A stretch of DNA of 64,000 nucleotides from Hermetia illucens (Eukaryota; Arthropoda; Insecta; Diptera; Stratiomyidae), in assembly GCF_905115235.1 (NCBI RefSeq), contig NC_051849.1, positions 190,839,786 through 190,903,785 of the forward strand, read 5' to 3'. Positions within the stretch are counted from its first letter, which is position 1. The number at the start of each line of letters is the position of its first letter. The position numbers and the translations under genes are program-made. Below the pieces are notes generated by a model. That model was not told where the DNA came from. It was given only the letters and a program-made list of their open reading frames with translations, and did not search any database. This document shows, in pieces, positions 1-11,550 of this stretch.

Positions 1-1604
1 GGTGAAGAATTCTTCTGGGATTTTTTTTTTAAGTTTCCTAACTTTTTGATCAGGTAACAGTTAGGCAAGCCATATATATTTTTTTCCGTCCTGAAAGTTC
101 CGTTATTTTCTACTGCAACGAGTGTAGGAATTTTATCATCGATCAATGTCATTCTCTCGAAGACAAATTAGCGGATTTGCAGGGTGCACTTCCAGTACTG
201 TAGGTATATAAGCGCTACTCTAGGAGGACCATCAGTCTCTGTTAAACCATCGATCTTCGCCTATTCAGCATCGAGATGGAGAGCACTTTCACGTTTGCAT
301 TCCTAATTCCGACTCACACTCTGTTGTCCAGCCTCTCAGTGCCTTCAAGCAGTCCAATATGGTGAAGAGGAAAGGTGACTGTTCGTCTGGGGTTCCTTCT
401 TCTCGGTCATCAGCCAGTCAATATGGAAATCTTGCCGTATGAGATGATCTTGAGCTTCACGCCTTCCCAAGCATTACTAATCTTAGCTACTTATGGATTG
501 GCAAAGTTCCTATAGAACTGGTCTTCGTATGCTGTGATGTAATTTCCATGTACCGCCTGGGATGAGTCGAAGCAAGGGATACATTTCTTACTCCCTTTTC
601 TACCAAGAAGATGCTCGATGACCAACTCCAACAGCTTGGCCTCAACGCTGGTTCATACCATCAGCACCAGTTTGACACTAATGCCACTGCCCATTATATT
701 GGTCCACAGCACCCGCCTCATCAAACGAGTAACGATCGGTTGATGATGTTCTCTTGGTTGATCACTATCTACTGAAGTGGTTTCTAATCGGAACCCTTGC
801 AAACTCTATTCCTCTTGCTCGCCTCTCCACTTCTTTATCAGATCAGTTGTATTTGAAAGTGGTAGATTTCACCTTACGCTCGTTTTCAAGCATTTATTAT
901 TAAATTCTTTATTAGTTACCTGGTATTTGACGATTTCCTTTTTGTGCTGTTCGTCAACAGTAACAGCCTCCATATCTTTCACAGTATTGTTCTCAATATG
1001 GATGGTATCTACCAACTTTAGAACAAGACCCCAGCATAGTTCCGCTTCTTCCTTCCCTTCCGGCTGCTGGCATTCTCATCTGTCTTCGTCCCACAGGAGA
1101 CCTTCGACGTCAACGCCAATAGCTGGCTCTATGTACCTAGCATCAGCACCTCTCCTTCTTCTATCGTCATCCGTTTAATGAAATTTGAGTCCATAGCTTG
1201 GTTCCACGAGTAATCTAGGGAAAAAATCCAACCTGGCTAGCCCGGCTACTAAGGTAAGGGTCTTAATTGAAAGGAATAGTGCCCAAGATACTCAAAATTC
1301 TCATTCCAAGGACGAAGCTCCGCTTGGCTATGAATCCTTCGGCATATGCTGTTCACCTTGAGTCCTACTAGCGTCTTCTACAGTGGAAAGAAGAGGTTTC
1401 CAAGTTGCTGCTTTAGTTCATCCTCTACCTGATTCACTTACTCCTAAAATATGACCAGCTGCCAAACAGACCCTCGTCGCTTGAATAAACGTACTGCCAC
1501 TCTTGGCAAACTCAGTTTTGGGGTAGGTTGTGTGATTACAAACAGCTCGAACACCAATAGATAGCAGTGGTGTCTGTTCTAGAATCTAGAATCGTTGTGA
1601 AGCG
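1..1604. other. no supported gene; possible old LINE debris
   Basis: No exon, RNA gene or clear element could be supported here. The longest open stretch (777-1178, + strand) is rich in S, L, F and H and has no recognisable domain. Loosely LINE-like strings (for example VISMYRLG near 540-570) hint at a decayed non-LTR ORF1, but this is weak. AT- and CT-rich low-complexity tracts are present. Confidence 0.3.
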
Positions 1605-3180
1605 ATTTGTTTGGGTTCACACCACCTCGGGTTCATAACAAGGAGATCTACAGTGGATGCTATTATGGAGGTCGTAGATGCGGTTCATCGAGCCGAGGCA
1701 CATAGCCGCCAATCTCGACGGATAGTGCTCCTCATAACGCTTGATGCCAAAAATGCCTTCAATTCCGTAAGATGGACAGATATGCTAGGCACACTAGAAA
1801 ACTCATTTCACGTGCCAAGCTATCTCTTGCGGATATTGAAGGATTATCTGAAAGACCCTGCTCTATGAGACGCTAGAGGGCCAAAAGAAGATGGAAATCA
1901 CATTGGGAGTAGCACAGGGATCCATCCTAGGAGTAGACCTCTGGAACGCTTCCTACGATAGTCTGCTGAGACTCGATATGCCCGAAAAGTCGCACCTGAT
2001 CGGTTATGCAGACGACGTTACGTCACTTGTTGCCGGACAGACTGTTGAACAGGCACAAAGCGGACTTGGCATATTGATGCGACGGGTAAGCGGATAAATG
2101 ACTGCTCACAGTTTCAGCCTTGCGCTAGAAAAAACCGTAGTAGTCATCTTGACCAAAAGGGGAATGCGTCCCATATCGATCGGCGAGTTGACTATAGAGT
2201 CAAAACCAGCGGTTAAATATCTTGGTTTAATGCTCGACTCGAAGATGAGCTTCTTCGAGCAAATCAAAGCAGCAGCGGACAGGGCTGCAGCTGGAGTTGC
2301 GGCCTTGAGTCGGCTAATGGCGAATGTTGGGGGCCCTATATCTACTAGGAGATGTCTCCTTATGGGAACAACGCAGTTGGTTCTACTCTCTGGCCTGATG
2401 CCCTTGACAAAGAGGTGCAGCGTAACCGCCTTGCTCAAGTGCAGAGGCGGGGAACTTTGCGAGTGGCGTCTGCTTATCGCACCGTCTCCAAATCGGCTGT
2501 GATGGTGATCGCGGGAGTGATCTCCGTTGCCCTCCTTGCCAAGGAGCGCTAAGGTATCTACCGCCGTAAGGGCGAGAACTTAAGAGAGCTGGTTGCCCGT
2601 GAAGAACGTCAACGCACCCTTACCGAGTGGCAACTTTCTTGGCAAAAGAGCCAAGGGGCAGATGGACTGCGCGGCTCATCGACAAATTAGACCCGTGGTT
2701 GAACAGAACGCACGATGAGATTCATTACTTCCTTAGCCAACTTCTAAGTGGGCATAGAGGTTGTCAGTCTTACCTGCACAGGAAGGCGCGATCTCCTGAT
2801 TGTGTGTTCTGCAGTGAAGTGACGGATTACGCTGAACACGCCTTTTTCTCCTCCGGGAGGTGGAGCGGCTTTCGTCAGCAGCTTTATGCAGACACAGAGG
2901 AACTCTCTCCAGACAACATTGTCAGAGAGATGCTGAAGAGCGCTGGCAGCTGGAATCATATTGTGCATTATGTTCGGGCTCCTCTTATTGCAAAAAAGAT
3001 TGAATTCGACCGGCGGAGGGATCGGATGGTAAGGGATTCCCCGTACTAACAACTCACTTCCTCCCCATCCCTCCCATTGGTGAAAGGGATTCCCTGGCTT
3101 GAAGGCTCCCAAAACCGGGAGAGCGGGAGGGCTAGCCCGAAGTAATGTGTCAAACGGTTCCAGACTAGTTCTCTTATGAC
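1605..3180 (+). mobile_element. R1-clade LINE, 3' half (reverse transcriptase and C-terminus), decayed
   Basis: Conceptual translation gives the fingers/palm of a non-LTR reverse transcriptase in order. There is a GFITRRSTVDAI block near 1620-1670 and LDAKNAFNSVRW near 1740-1775. LGVAQGSILG lies near 1905-1935, and the catalytic GYADDV near 2003-2020. The thumb (VKYLGLMLDSKMSF, about 2210-2250) follows, then a C-terminal Cys/His segment (CVFCSEVTDYAEHAFF, about 2795-2850) and the basic tail DRRRDRM near 3010. This order and the C-terminal Cys/His block are typical of R1-clade LINEs. The frame changes and stops occur several times, so it is inactive; the 5' half (ORF1, endonuclease) is missing. 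The same 3' sequence recurs inverted at 33640-35110. It lies outside rDNA as far as visible. Confidence 0.8.
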
Positions 3181-4612
3181 AGGAAGTTATTTAGTTGGTA
3201 GTCCGATAAAAAACCACCCATGGTGATGTAAACAACGGAAAGTCCTCAGCATATTGAAGAATCTTGATTGTGCTGGGTGTGGGAACGGGTTTAGACATAT
3301 CCGCAGTAAAAGTGAGAAACAGTTGTGGAGACGACTGAGCCTTTTTGGATCCCAACTAGACTAGGAGAACAATCTCAATCGAATGACCTGTCCAGTTGGT
3401 GAACTGGGAACCTATACAGCCATGCCCTCCACAAGTTCATAGTGGATATAATACACAAGCACACGAATGTGTGACGAATATATTATTCTGAAGGAAGTGT
3501 AGAAATTTTAAATAAACATAATATACTTGGAAAGGTTAATTCCAATAATTACAAAATACCCTTGCCGGCTATTTCTAATACTTTCTATCTTCTACCGTCC
3601 AATCACTAATCACACTATTTCCAATCCAGCCACTCTTCTTTTTTAGCAATGTTACCATAATGAGTTCCACTGAAACATAAAATTAAGTAACTGCAAAGAA
3701 TCAATTCAAAATAAAAGCTTTCCCTTAACAACTGAATTGAAACCAATTACAACCACAAAATTAAAAAAAAAATATTCAACTGGCAATTGCTGTCCATATG
3801 GTATTATAATGAAAGACATTCTTATTCGTTCTTGAAAAATACAATGGCAAATTAGTCAATCAATGGCTTTGCCAATGGGAGATGCAACAATAGTCGTACC
3901 TGTGAACTTATCAAAGTTTTTATTCAATTACATATCTGACTCTGCACGTCCAATTACTAACCTTCAATTCAAATGCGAAAGAAAAAGTAATCAATCAATT
4001 CAATTGGTTTTCTATGTTTCCGAAGCGTAAAGTTTTAATTAAATATGACTAAGTACATATGGTCATTTTATAGATTCAACAAAAAGTTTTTAGAATAGCA
4101 ACTCTGCAGGAATGACCATTGCATGGAAGACTCAAGTAATTTAAATTTATGCTTGAATGTGTTAGTTTTTTACTAGAAACTATCTTTATTCTCACAAATT
4201 CTAGCAGCAAAAATCATACATAGCTCTATGATGAGAAACTTGGTTGAAGTCAATGCACCTTCCTTTTTTCCTTCGCTTTAAGCGACCAAACCTTCCTTCC
4301 TTCGCGTTCTCCTTGCGCACTCCGCTTTCCCAAGTTCCTCCTATATACTTTGCGGAATTCACTGTACACCAGTTTCTACCTGACAATGTTCTGCTGGCTT
4401 ATGCTGATTTTCAGAGAGTCTTCCAGGCTCTTCTTCTCCCTCCGGGTTCTCAGGTGTTCAACCACATTCAAGACAAAAGGAAGAACCATCCAACCTCAAT
4501 TAGTGCAGATACTTCCTGTAAACACCATACCCTGACAGGAATTGCGTCAAATAGTAGTTAATCTCGCCGTGTCGTCGCTCACTCGCACTCGCGCACTCCT
4601 CAATACGGGGAG
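3181..4612. other. AT-rich intergenic stretch, nothing recognised
   Basis: No gene or element was recognised. The first 100 bases may be the tail of the preceding R1-type LINE, since GTTAGTTGGTAGTCCG-like sequence also follows the inverted copy near 33690-33720. The rest is AT-rich with short open frames only. Confidence 0.4.
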
Positions 4613-6990
4613 TCAAAATGTAAGCCTAGCGACTCCGCTGCGAGTCATCCCACCGTTGCTGCCACTTTTCCAGCAACTTTTCGTAACAAGTAATCTGCGA
4701 CTGTATCTTTGACCTATAATGTTAGGCATCATCCGCACTAATGATACGCTGGCATTTACCACTTCCTCACAGGCATAGTTCAGGTGTCCCTTGGAATCGA
4801 TTTTAGCGTTAATCATCACCCCCAGGTATTTGATAACCGACTTCGAAGTGACGATGACGTCACCAACACGAATATTAACAATATTCTTCTTCCTATTGTT
4901 GGTAATCAATCAAAGTCAAGCTGAACCTTCTTCAGCCTCGCTTTAATGATACTAATGATTTCGTTAACATAAGCTTCAACGTCTTCGGGTTGTTTCGCGA
5001 CGATAACCACGACTAGATCATCTGCGAACCCGATTATCATGGCCTCGTTTGGTATGGGAGAACAAGGACCCCATCATGCATCACATTCCACAAGAGATGA
5101 CCCAACACTGACCCCTGTGGTACTCCTGCTGTAACTGTGTACTGCTTGGTTCCCTCATCCGTATCGTACCAAAGTGTCCTCTGAGGTGATTTTCAAGGAG
5201 CTTAGTCAAATAATTAGGGACACCTACTTTTTACCCGCTCCAGACTGAATTAAACGGAGTTTTGACGCCCAACGTCACCATGACACAGCATTTATTAGAC
5301 AACACCACGTTTCGAACCAGCTTCAAAACAACGTTGGGGGGCTTGTCGAAATCCAAATTGTCGCTCCGAAAGCCCATCCCTATATTCAATGATAGGGAGA
5401 AGTCTATTGTAGATGGCCCTTTCGAGCATTTTCCCTACCGTGTCGAAAAGGCAAATTGGGCGATATGATGATGGATGTCTTGGTTCCTTATTCGACTTCG
5501 GGAGCAAAACTGGTTTTTGCGTCCTCCACCGAGCGGGAAAAACTTCTTCTACCACGAATGTTTCAAATACGCTAACAAACCAGTAGGGTCTTTTCTTAAC
5601 AACGTGTATAAGAGCTCTATTGATAACAGCATTCAGACCGGGAGCTTTGTTATCACCAATTCTCCGGTAAATTTGCGTAGACATCCAATGCTTGCTTCTG
5701 TTTTTGCACTCCCCATTGTCCGGGGGAAGAGCACCACCCCAAAATTGAGCATAAAATGGGAGCAAGTCAGTTGTGGTGTTCGCCCTCTCATCTTCTTCAT
5801 AACCACCCTCTACGCTGTTCCCCAGGGACTTTGGGCTGTCTCTCCGCAAAGTTCCTTGAAGCATTCTCGCTTGTTGGTCCACATAGCCTGGTTAAACCTA
5901 CCTTAGAGGTTCACATATATTTGCCATTTCTAGTTGAAGTCTGGTCTTCCTCTAGATCGTTGGTAGACCCTTCTAGCTCGAAAATATGTGAAAATATGCG
6001 ACGACTCCTGGTATTCGTAGTTCGACTACCCCAATCCATAGCCCGCACGTTGAAATCACCCGCTATGATCTTGGGATTTCGAGTTCTTACATCCAAGACA
6101 AACATAGCTAGTATTTCCTCCAATTCTGTTATCGCTACGCTTGGTGGAAAATAGCAACTATATATGTAGATACCTGCTGTTTTTGCCATGATGAACCCTA
6201 CTTCTGGAAACTCTATCACTTCTCGACTGGATTGAGTTCCACACGCCCATACTGCCGTCTTGCCAGTTGCATCTGCAGCCCCGCCACCACTCTTTTTGTA
6301 GCAACAAGGCTCGCTAATTATATCGGCATTTGACCTTCTCCCCTACATTTTCTGCATCTGCACCCAACCTATGTTTACTTCACAAGCCGCCAGCAGTTTG
6401 AACGCTGCTTCAGCCGGTAAACTTATAGGTGCCGTTTTCGTGCTTACGTATACCTTTCTCGGTCCTCCGATTCCGAAATCCTGCAAACTGAGTGGTCCGA
6501 ACTGCTTTTTGAAGGCCTCGCGGATATCTTCCTTGGTCGTGATGCCATCAATGTTTTTATATTGTATCACATTCTACTACTTTCTGGATCGTACTTGTGC
6601 CGCTTCCCTAAGGACGGTTCCACCTTGACGAGGAAATTTTCAGCCGTTTTGTCCAGAGACTTCTTTAGCTCCAGCATAAAATCTCCTTTTTTGGGAGCGT
6701 CTGATTCAGAGGATATTGACATATCATTACATACACGAGATGATAATCAATTCAGGCCGTAATCTTCTTTTACGTGGCGCACTTTTTTTTCCCTCCTGGG
6801 TTCCTTTTTGGAGGTTTACCTACTTTGGGTCGATTGGAGCCGGCGCCGCTGTTTCCACGATTTTGGTCACTCTGTTTGTCTTTCCATTGGCCGCCTTTTT
6901 GCGTCCTACGAAAATCCGAAAGAATCATTCGCGCCCTCTACCGACTAAATCGATCCGGACAAAATTTGGTAGTCAGATGGAAACTCTAAA
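4613..6990 (-). mobile_element. R1-clade LINE with ORF1, endonuclease and RT remnants
   Basis: Reading the minus strand from right to left, an ORF1 remnant lies at about 6990-6343 (KKGDFMLELKKSLDK, then YKNIDGITTKEDIREAF). An apurinic-type endonuclease follows at about 6340-5911 (YIYSCYFPPS, IIAGDFNVRAMDWGSR). The reverse transcriptase is at about 5882-4613 (KAPGLNAVINRAL, SSYRPICLFDTVGKMLERAIYNRL, LSERQFGFR, the catalytic GFADDLVVV at 5011-5040, VIKYLGVMINAKI). Domain order and motifs match the R1 clade. The CCHC knuckles normally at the end of ORF1 are not visible, the C-terminus beyond the thumb is missing, and several stops and frame shifts interrupt the pol frame. A degenerate, fairly long but dead copy. 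A different R1 subfamily from the copy at 1605-3180 is likely from the sequence differences. Confidence 0.82.
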
Positions 6991-7104
6991 ATCCGACGCA
7001 TTCAGTGAGTGACATACATTTAAGTGGAAGTGGGAAGTCAAAGTGGGCTTATATGAAATCTAGGCTTCAAAATATGTCCCACTCCGATATCTGCTCAAAT
7101 AAAC

Positions 7105-7420
7105 TTGACAGGATTATCTTAAGGGGGGTTCCCTTAAGATAATCCTAGGAGTACTAAATTTTGCACCAGCATAGAGGTGTAGAGTATCGCGCAGGCGCAT
7201 GCTAAATTACATGAAAATCAGGCTATTAGTGTCAAAGTTACAACTTTTCAATTTCGCGCAAATTTACTCCATCATAAATCACGCAAATAAGATGCTGACG
7301 TCACAATTAACGAAATTAATTGACATTCGACACTTCTCCCCCGCCCCTTTAAAGGCTTCGTGTAAAACAAAACCTTATTAGAGTCGATTCGATGTCTGTT
7401 TGCCAGTCACCCCTTAAATT
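7105..7420 (+). repeat. fragment of the AAGGTTTTGT/(GTCT)n dispersed repeat with a perfect hairpin
   Basis: Positions 7358-7420 (AAGGCTTCGTGTAAAACAAA, then CCTTATTAGAGTCGATTCGATGTCTG) match the start of the repeat at 63587-63650. The AAGGGGGGTTCCC motif at 7121-7133 resembles TTAAGGGGGGCTCCCC at 63834-63850 in that repeat. The order of the two blocks is reversed relative to 63.5 kb, so this is either two adjoining partial copies or a rearranged one. It includes a 15-bp perfect hairpin at 7111-7145. It has no coding capacity. Confidence 0.6.
7111..7145. repeat. perfect 15-bp inverted repeat (hairpin)
   Basis: The arm GGATTATCTTAAGGG at 7111-7125 is followed by a 5-base spacer GGGTT and its exact reverse complement at 7131-7145. 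Seen directly in the sequence. There is no T-tract or gene directly upstream that would make it a transcription terminator. Confidence 0.85.
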
Positions 7421-8393
7421 CGTGCTAGAAGTACAACTATTCTTAACAAGCTTATAGAAAGTGAAACTTCTACATTTTATGTGTATTTCGTGCATTCTAA
7501 AACGTATATGTCGTCATCATAACGTCAATACCACAACAAAGTGAGCTCATATGAATAGGGTGTCGCAAGGAAACATTTCGTTTTCGTTTTTTAATCATTT
7601 ATATATCAATATCAATTACTCGATGCTGACATATGCTAATGAAGCTTTGGAGTAGTGCCTAATTCAGATAGATACATATATTTGTACATTAAATCAGCGG
7701 TATTCAATATACATACTGTATATGTACATATAGATGCTTTTGTGTACGAAGTAAATCAGAAGTAAGGCCCAAACACAACAGCGGAATGGCTACGTGCGTG
7801 CGGAGTGAAAGAACTGTCAAATGAAGTTCATTACACGGACTTATATGAAGCAATATACAACAAGTCCGATGCGTAATGCGGCACGCAAAAAAATTTCATA
7901 AAATTGAACTTTTGTGATGCGTGACAGATAATAGTTTGTTGTAAGTGCACGTCATTTGCAATATGGCGACGCTTTTCTTATTCGGCTGTTATTTTTGAAT
8001 GTAATTAATTTGAATGAATTCGTTTTGAAAACTACGGAAGGCACTATGTGCGTTGTAAGTGCTAATTATTAATGTCACTTGCATTATTCCCGTCGCTTCC
8101 ATTCATGAAAATTAAATTTAAGCCGACGGTGTGTGCACAATGGAGTGTGAACAAAAAATTGAAGGAATATTTTGGGGTTTTAGCCATATACAAGTGGAAA
8201 ACTTTGCGTAGAAAGTTTCTCACATAAAATGAACACAAAACCTTTATACCTGAAGCGCCAGCTTCCGATATTTCAACTTGTTAATATCTGCGAGTATGCC
8301 TCAGTTACAGCAGCATGTCTCTGCCTCCTGTTATACCTCCTAATTTTCACATAAAGAATAAATATACTTATTCTCTTTCTTTCTCAATTACAG
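7421..8393. other. AT-rich sequence upstream of the orphan gene; no exon supported
   Basis: This stretch should contain the promoter or an intron of the gene at 8394-8949, but I could not support a first exon. A short open frame at 8229 (beginning MNTKPLYLKRQLPIFQ) overlaps a motif, TTTATACCTGAAGCGCCAGC, that recurs in variant form near 48090 (TTTATACCTGAAGAGTCAAG). It is therefore probably repeat sequence, not an exon. A pyrimidine tract and CAG at 8371-8393 form a good splice acceptor. Confidence 0.4.
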
Positions 8394-8949
8394 AAACCGC
8401 ACCAACCGCTTTGCAGCTTCTTCCCGCTCGAGAAGGTTACATTCCCGTCTATATTCGTACCGGCGACACCCCACTGATTGATATCAACCCAGAACTAGCC
8501 GAAGCCTTCCGTGAAACGGAGAACATTCAAACACGGGAAGCCAAAATTGAAGAGGTGTAATGTCTACCATTAATTATAATTTATTTACCTTTATTTCAAT
8601 GCATTTGCAGGATCAGCCAAGTCAACCAGCGTCTGAAGCGAAGTCCGACGATAAGAAACCGGAAGATCAGAAACCTGAACCAACTGCAGTTGCTAAAAGT
8701 AAACGTCAGGCCACTGAGGATCAAGCGCAGGACCCCGCCAAAGCTGCATCACACGAAGACAGCAAAGAAGACCAAAGTAAATCGGAGGAATCGAAAAAGC
8801 CAGAAGAGGCAGCCCCAGAGGCGCCGCGGGAAAAACGCGAGTGGGGCACGCAAGTCCCCGATACGCCGACAAAAACATTAGACAGCAAAGCCACTGATGA
8901 ATCACAATCCGGACATGGTACCAACGATGATGCGAACAAGTCCTTATAA
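8394..8949 (+). CDS. unrecognised gene, two 3' exons, charged K/E/P-rich C-terminus
   Basis: Two exons, 8394-8554 and 8611-8949, are joined by a 56-base intron. The donor is GAG|GTGTAA and the acceptor TTTGCAG|GAT, phase 0. The first exon follows a strong pyrimidine-rich acceptor (TTCTCAATTACAG) and begins in phase 1, so at least one 5' exon lies upstream and was not found. An alternative start at 8315 would read through the pyrimidine tract and looks less likely. The encoded part starts with a compact segment (LLPAREGYIPVYIRTGDTP, then LIDINPELAEAF). It continues into about 110 residues of low-complexity K/E/P/Q/S/D-rich sequence, probably disordered, ending DDANKSL. Between two transposon-rich blocks it stands out by an uninterrupted frame and proper splice signals. 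I do not recognise the family and propose no function; the ordered motif may be the conserved part. Confidence 0.6.
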
Positions 8950-9470
8950 GTTCTCTCTTATCCATTTAGAATGTGTGATTATTTTATTTATGTATATTGA
9001 TATTGAGCAAATATAAAATGACCGGCAAATAAGGCTGCCTGGAAAGTCTATTCCTTTTGGTTTTTTCTGCATGTTGTCATTCTAAGATAACGTTTCTGCT
9101 TCTGAACTTTATAAGATAGTGGAGCCTCTAAAGCATGAAAGGAAATGCTTATACATATGTACCACAAAATTAGAAAGATGAAGTCATTTTAAACCTCTCA
9201 GAATAATGTGGAAGACATGCTTTCCACTTCAGTATTAAACCTGGGACCAATGTTTACTGCGTGATCAACCAGAAAGGAGAGTACCGCAACTCCCTTGATG
9301 GGAGGAACTGGAAACCTGACTATGACACTGTTACCTAATTATTCCAGAAAACGGGAGAGGAAGCCTTGGCAAAAAGGAGCTTCATCCACAGAAAAGAGGG
9401 GACTACAGGCTAAATCTTGCCTGCCAGAGACTACCAGGAAAAGCGGAAGAAAGGACAACTAGTGATGTGA
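8950..9470. other. 3' flank of the orphan gene; nothing else recognised
   Basis: This probably holds the 3' UTR of the upstream gene (AT-rich, with ATATAAAATG and AAATAAGG strings near 9011-9033). From about 9200 the composition becomes that of the following LINE remnant, but no motif was identified. Confidence 0.35.
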
Positions 9471-9474
9471 ACAC

Positions 9475-11550
9475 AACTGATCTAATACCGGCATGTGAAA
9501 ACAGACCCATGCTACCCGAACACCGTGAACCCGCCGACGACTGCGGAAATTACTGCGGAAGAAGACGAAGCTTGTTGAAAATGAAAACATGGGCGTTGCT
9601 ATACCACCAGCGAAAAGTAGGGACAAGCTGGTAACCCCGGTGAGATCCACGCTGAACGGAGCAGACTCTTCAATTAACGTCGGCTTTGACATTAGATTAC
9701 ATTTATGTCTACAAACAACAATGGTTAGCCTGCAGCATGTCAACCCCTCTTCCTATCTACTGGCAGCAAGGCTGACAAAGTTGCAGAACTGTCCTTATTA
9801 ATTTATTTATTTCTGGTACATGAACCGTGTATTCATTTTCACAACCCATTCGGCGAGAAATCTGCGACACCGAGAACCTGTGTACTGATGTCAAAACTAT
9901 TAGAGGCAACCATGCTGAGACAATTCTTTTCCCAGAACCTACTTTCAATCAACTTACTATCCCAGGTTAATGGCGAAAGGAGAAATGTCATCATTGCCTC
10001 CACTTATTTACCTTATGATTCTCCATGTCCTGCGCCGACGCACGAACTAAGGGATCTGGAAGTGTAATGAGAACCAAGTGGCCTTGATAAAATGGGGGTA
10101 GCAAATGCAATCCTACAGAAGAGAAACTATTTTATTTGATCACTTTAGCTGGTTTCATGATCGCAAACATATTGAGCGCCTGTACGTTCCTGAAGTCAAG
10201 AAAAAATGAAGTAATTGACTAATAATCTACATCTTAAAGCTGTTAAAGTTTATCAAAGACTGGCACGTACTAGAGGAAGTCTAACTCTCAGATCACCGTT
10301 ACTTAGAAACAACAAAATGCAGCTCTCAAGGCGATAGAAGACCAATTGGAAACTCTGAATTGCACACTTTTAGACTGCTTTGAAGAGGCGGAAGCAGAAC
10401 TCAATCAGACAGAAGCAGACTCAACCAGACAGCTTCTGAATCATGCTTGGAAAAGCAGCACGTAGGAAGACTGGTTAAATTTCCAGAAGTCATGGCGTGA
10501 ATATCAGAGGCTCGTAAAACGCTCGCTTCGAGACTCCTTCAGAGCATACTGTGAGAAACTGGAAGGAAAAAGGCAGACTTCGAAGTTATCGCCGAGTTTT
10601 TAAAAGGGATGATTCGGCCAAGTCTGACCCTCTTAGAAAACCAGATCGAACTTCAAAACTCCAGAGTTGCGACTGCACAGACTCTCTTGAAAGTACACCA
10701 TCCGGGAGAACGGGTGACAGAAATGGAAGGGAGAAAATTAGCGGTTTCTGCAAACTTTCAACACAAGCGAGAGTGATGGTTACCTATAAAAAAGTGAGAG
10801 CTGCTATTCTGTCTATTGAAAACTTCAAAGCACCTGGCATGGATGTCATCTATCCAGAAATGCTAAAGTGGGGTATAGAGTATTTAGAACAGAAATAAAT
10901 ATTTTTTGGAGATGTCTTGCTTTGGGCTACTTGCCTACCTCTTGGCAGAAGGTTAAGGTAGTATTCATACCTAAGCCTGGGACAGATGACTATTCAAATT
11001 CAAAGAAAGACAAATCAGGTTAGCATCATTTTCGCTGAAATGTCTGGAGAGACTAGTTGGGTGTCACATTCACGAGAAGGCGCTGAAGTCGCACCCACTA
11101 AATGAGATCAACACGCTTACCAAGGTCCTGTGAGCCTGATCTTCACTCTTTGGTTTCAAAGCTGTGTTTCAATTGATGTGTGCCGAAGTGGGTGTTGATC
11201 ACCACGTAACAACAGAAGCGACGGAAGTTTATATCCTTATGCTATCACCGCTTGTGTGGAGTATGTTGATCAACCCACTACTATGCGAACTGCAAAATCT
11301 ACCAATTCACGCCCAGGCTTATGCGATTGATGTTGCCATGCTAGTTGTTGATCGGGATCTCGGAGCGGTGTATGGAAAAGTACAACCCGCCATTAATTTG
11401 ATTGACAGTTGGTGCCTTAGACACGGACTTCCAATAAATCTAAATAGAACCATAGATAAGGGATACAAACAATACCTTCAACTCACCAAAGAAATGAAAT
11501 ATCTGCATCACAGCCACATAAACGAATCCAAACGGGGAATCAAGTAAAAT
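9475..11550 (+). mobile_element. LOA-type LINE remnant (endonuclease and RT pieces)
   Basis: Endonuclease-like sequence (VNGERRNVIIASTYLPYDS) lies near 9965-10020. A linker is followed by reverse-transcriptase blocks: FKAPGMDVIYPEMLKWG near 10820-10870, VKVVFIPKPGTDDY near 10950-10995 and LSPLVWSMLINPLLCEL near 11243-11293. A degraded AYAIDVAMLV where YADD-type residues are expected is near 11320-11345, and SWCLRHGLPINLNRT lies near 11408-11452. The FIPKPG and LSPLLW-type blocks are typical of the LOA/I-like LINEs. Many frame changes and stops separate the pieces, and the catalytic YADD is not intact, so it is dead. No 3' end was located. Confidence 0.68.

Noticed and set aside
5475-6154. Plus-strand frames of 132-143 codons
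   Set aside because: They are the complement of the R1-clade endonuclease and RT on the minus strand.
7111-7145. Hairpin as a transcription terminator or microRNA precursor
   Set aside because: The stem is only 15 bp with a 5-base loop, too short for a microRNA precursor, and no gene ends there.
8229-8354. Open frame with hydrophobic end as the first exon (signal peptide) of the orphan gene
   Set aside because: It reaches a stop before the splice acceptor, shows no donor site in phase, and overlaps a motif repeated at 48.09 kb.
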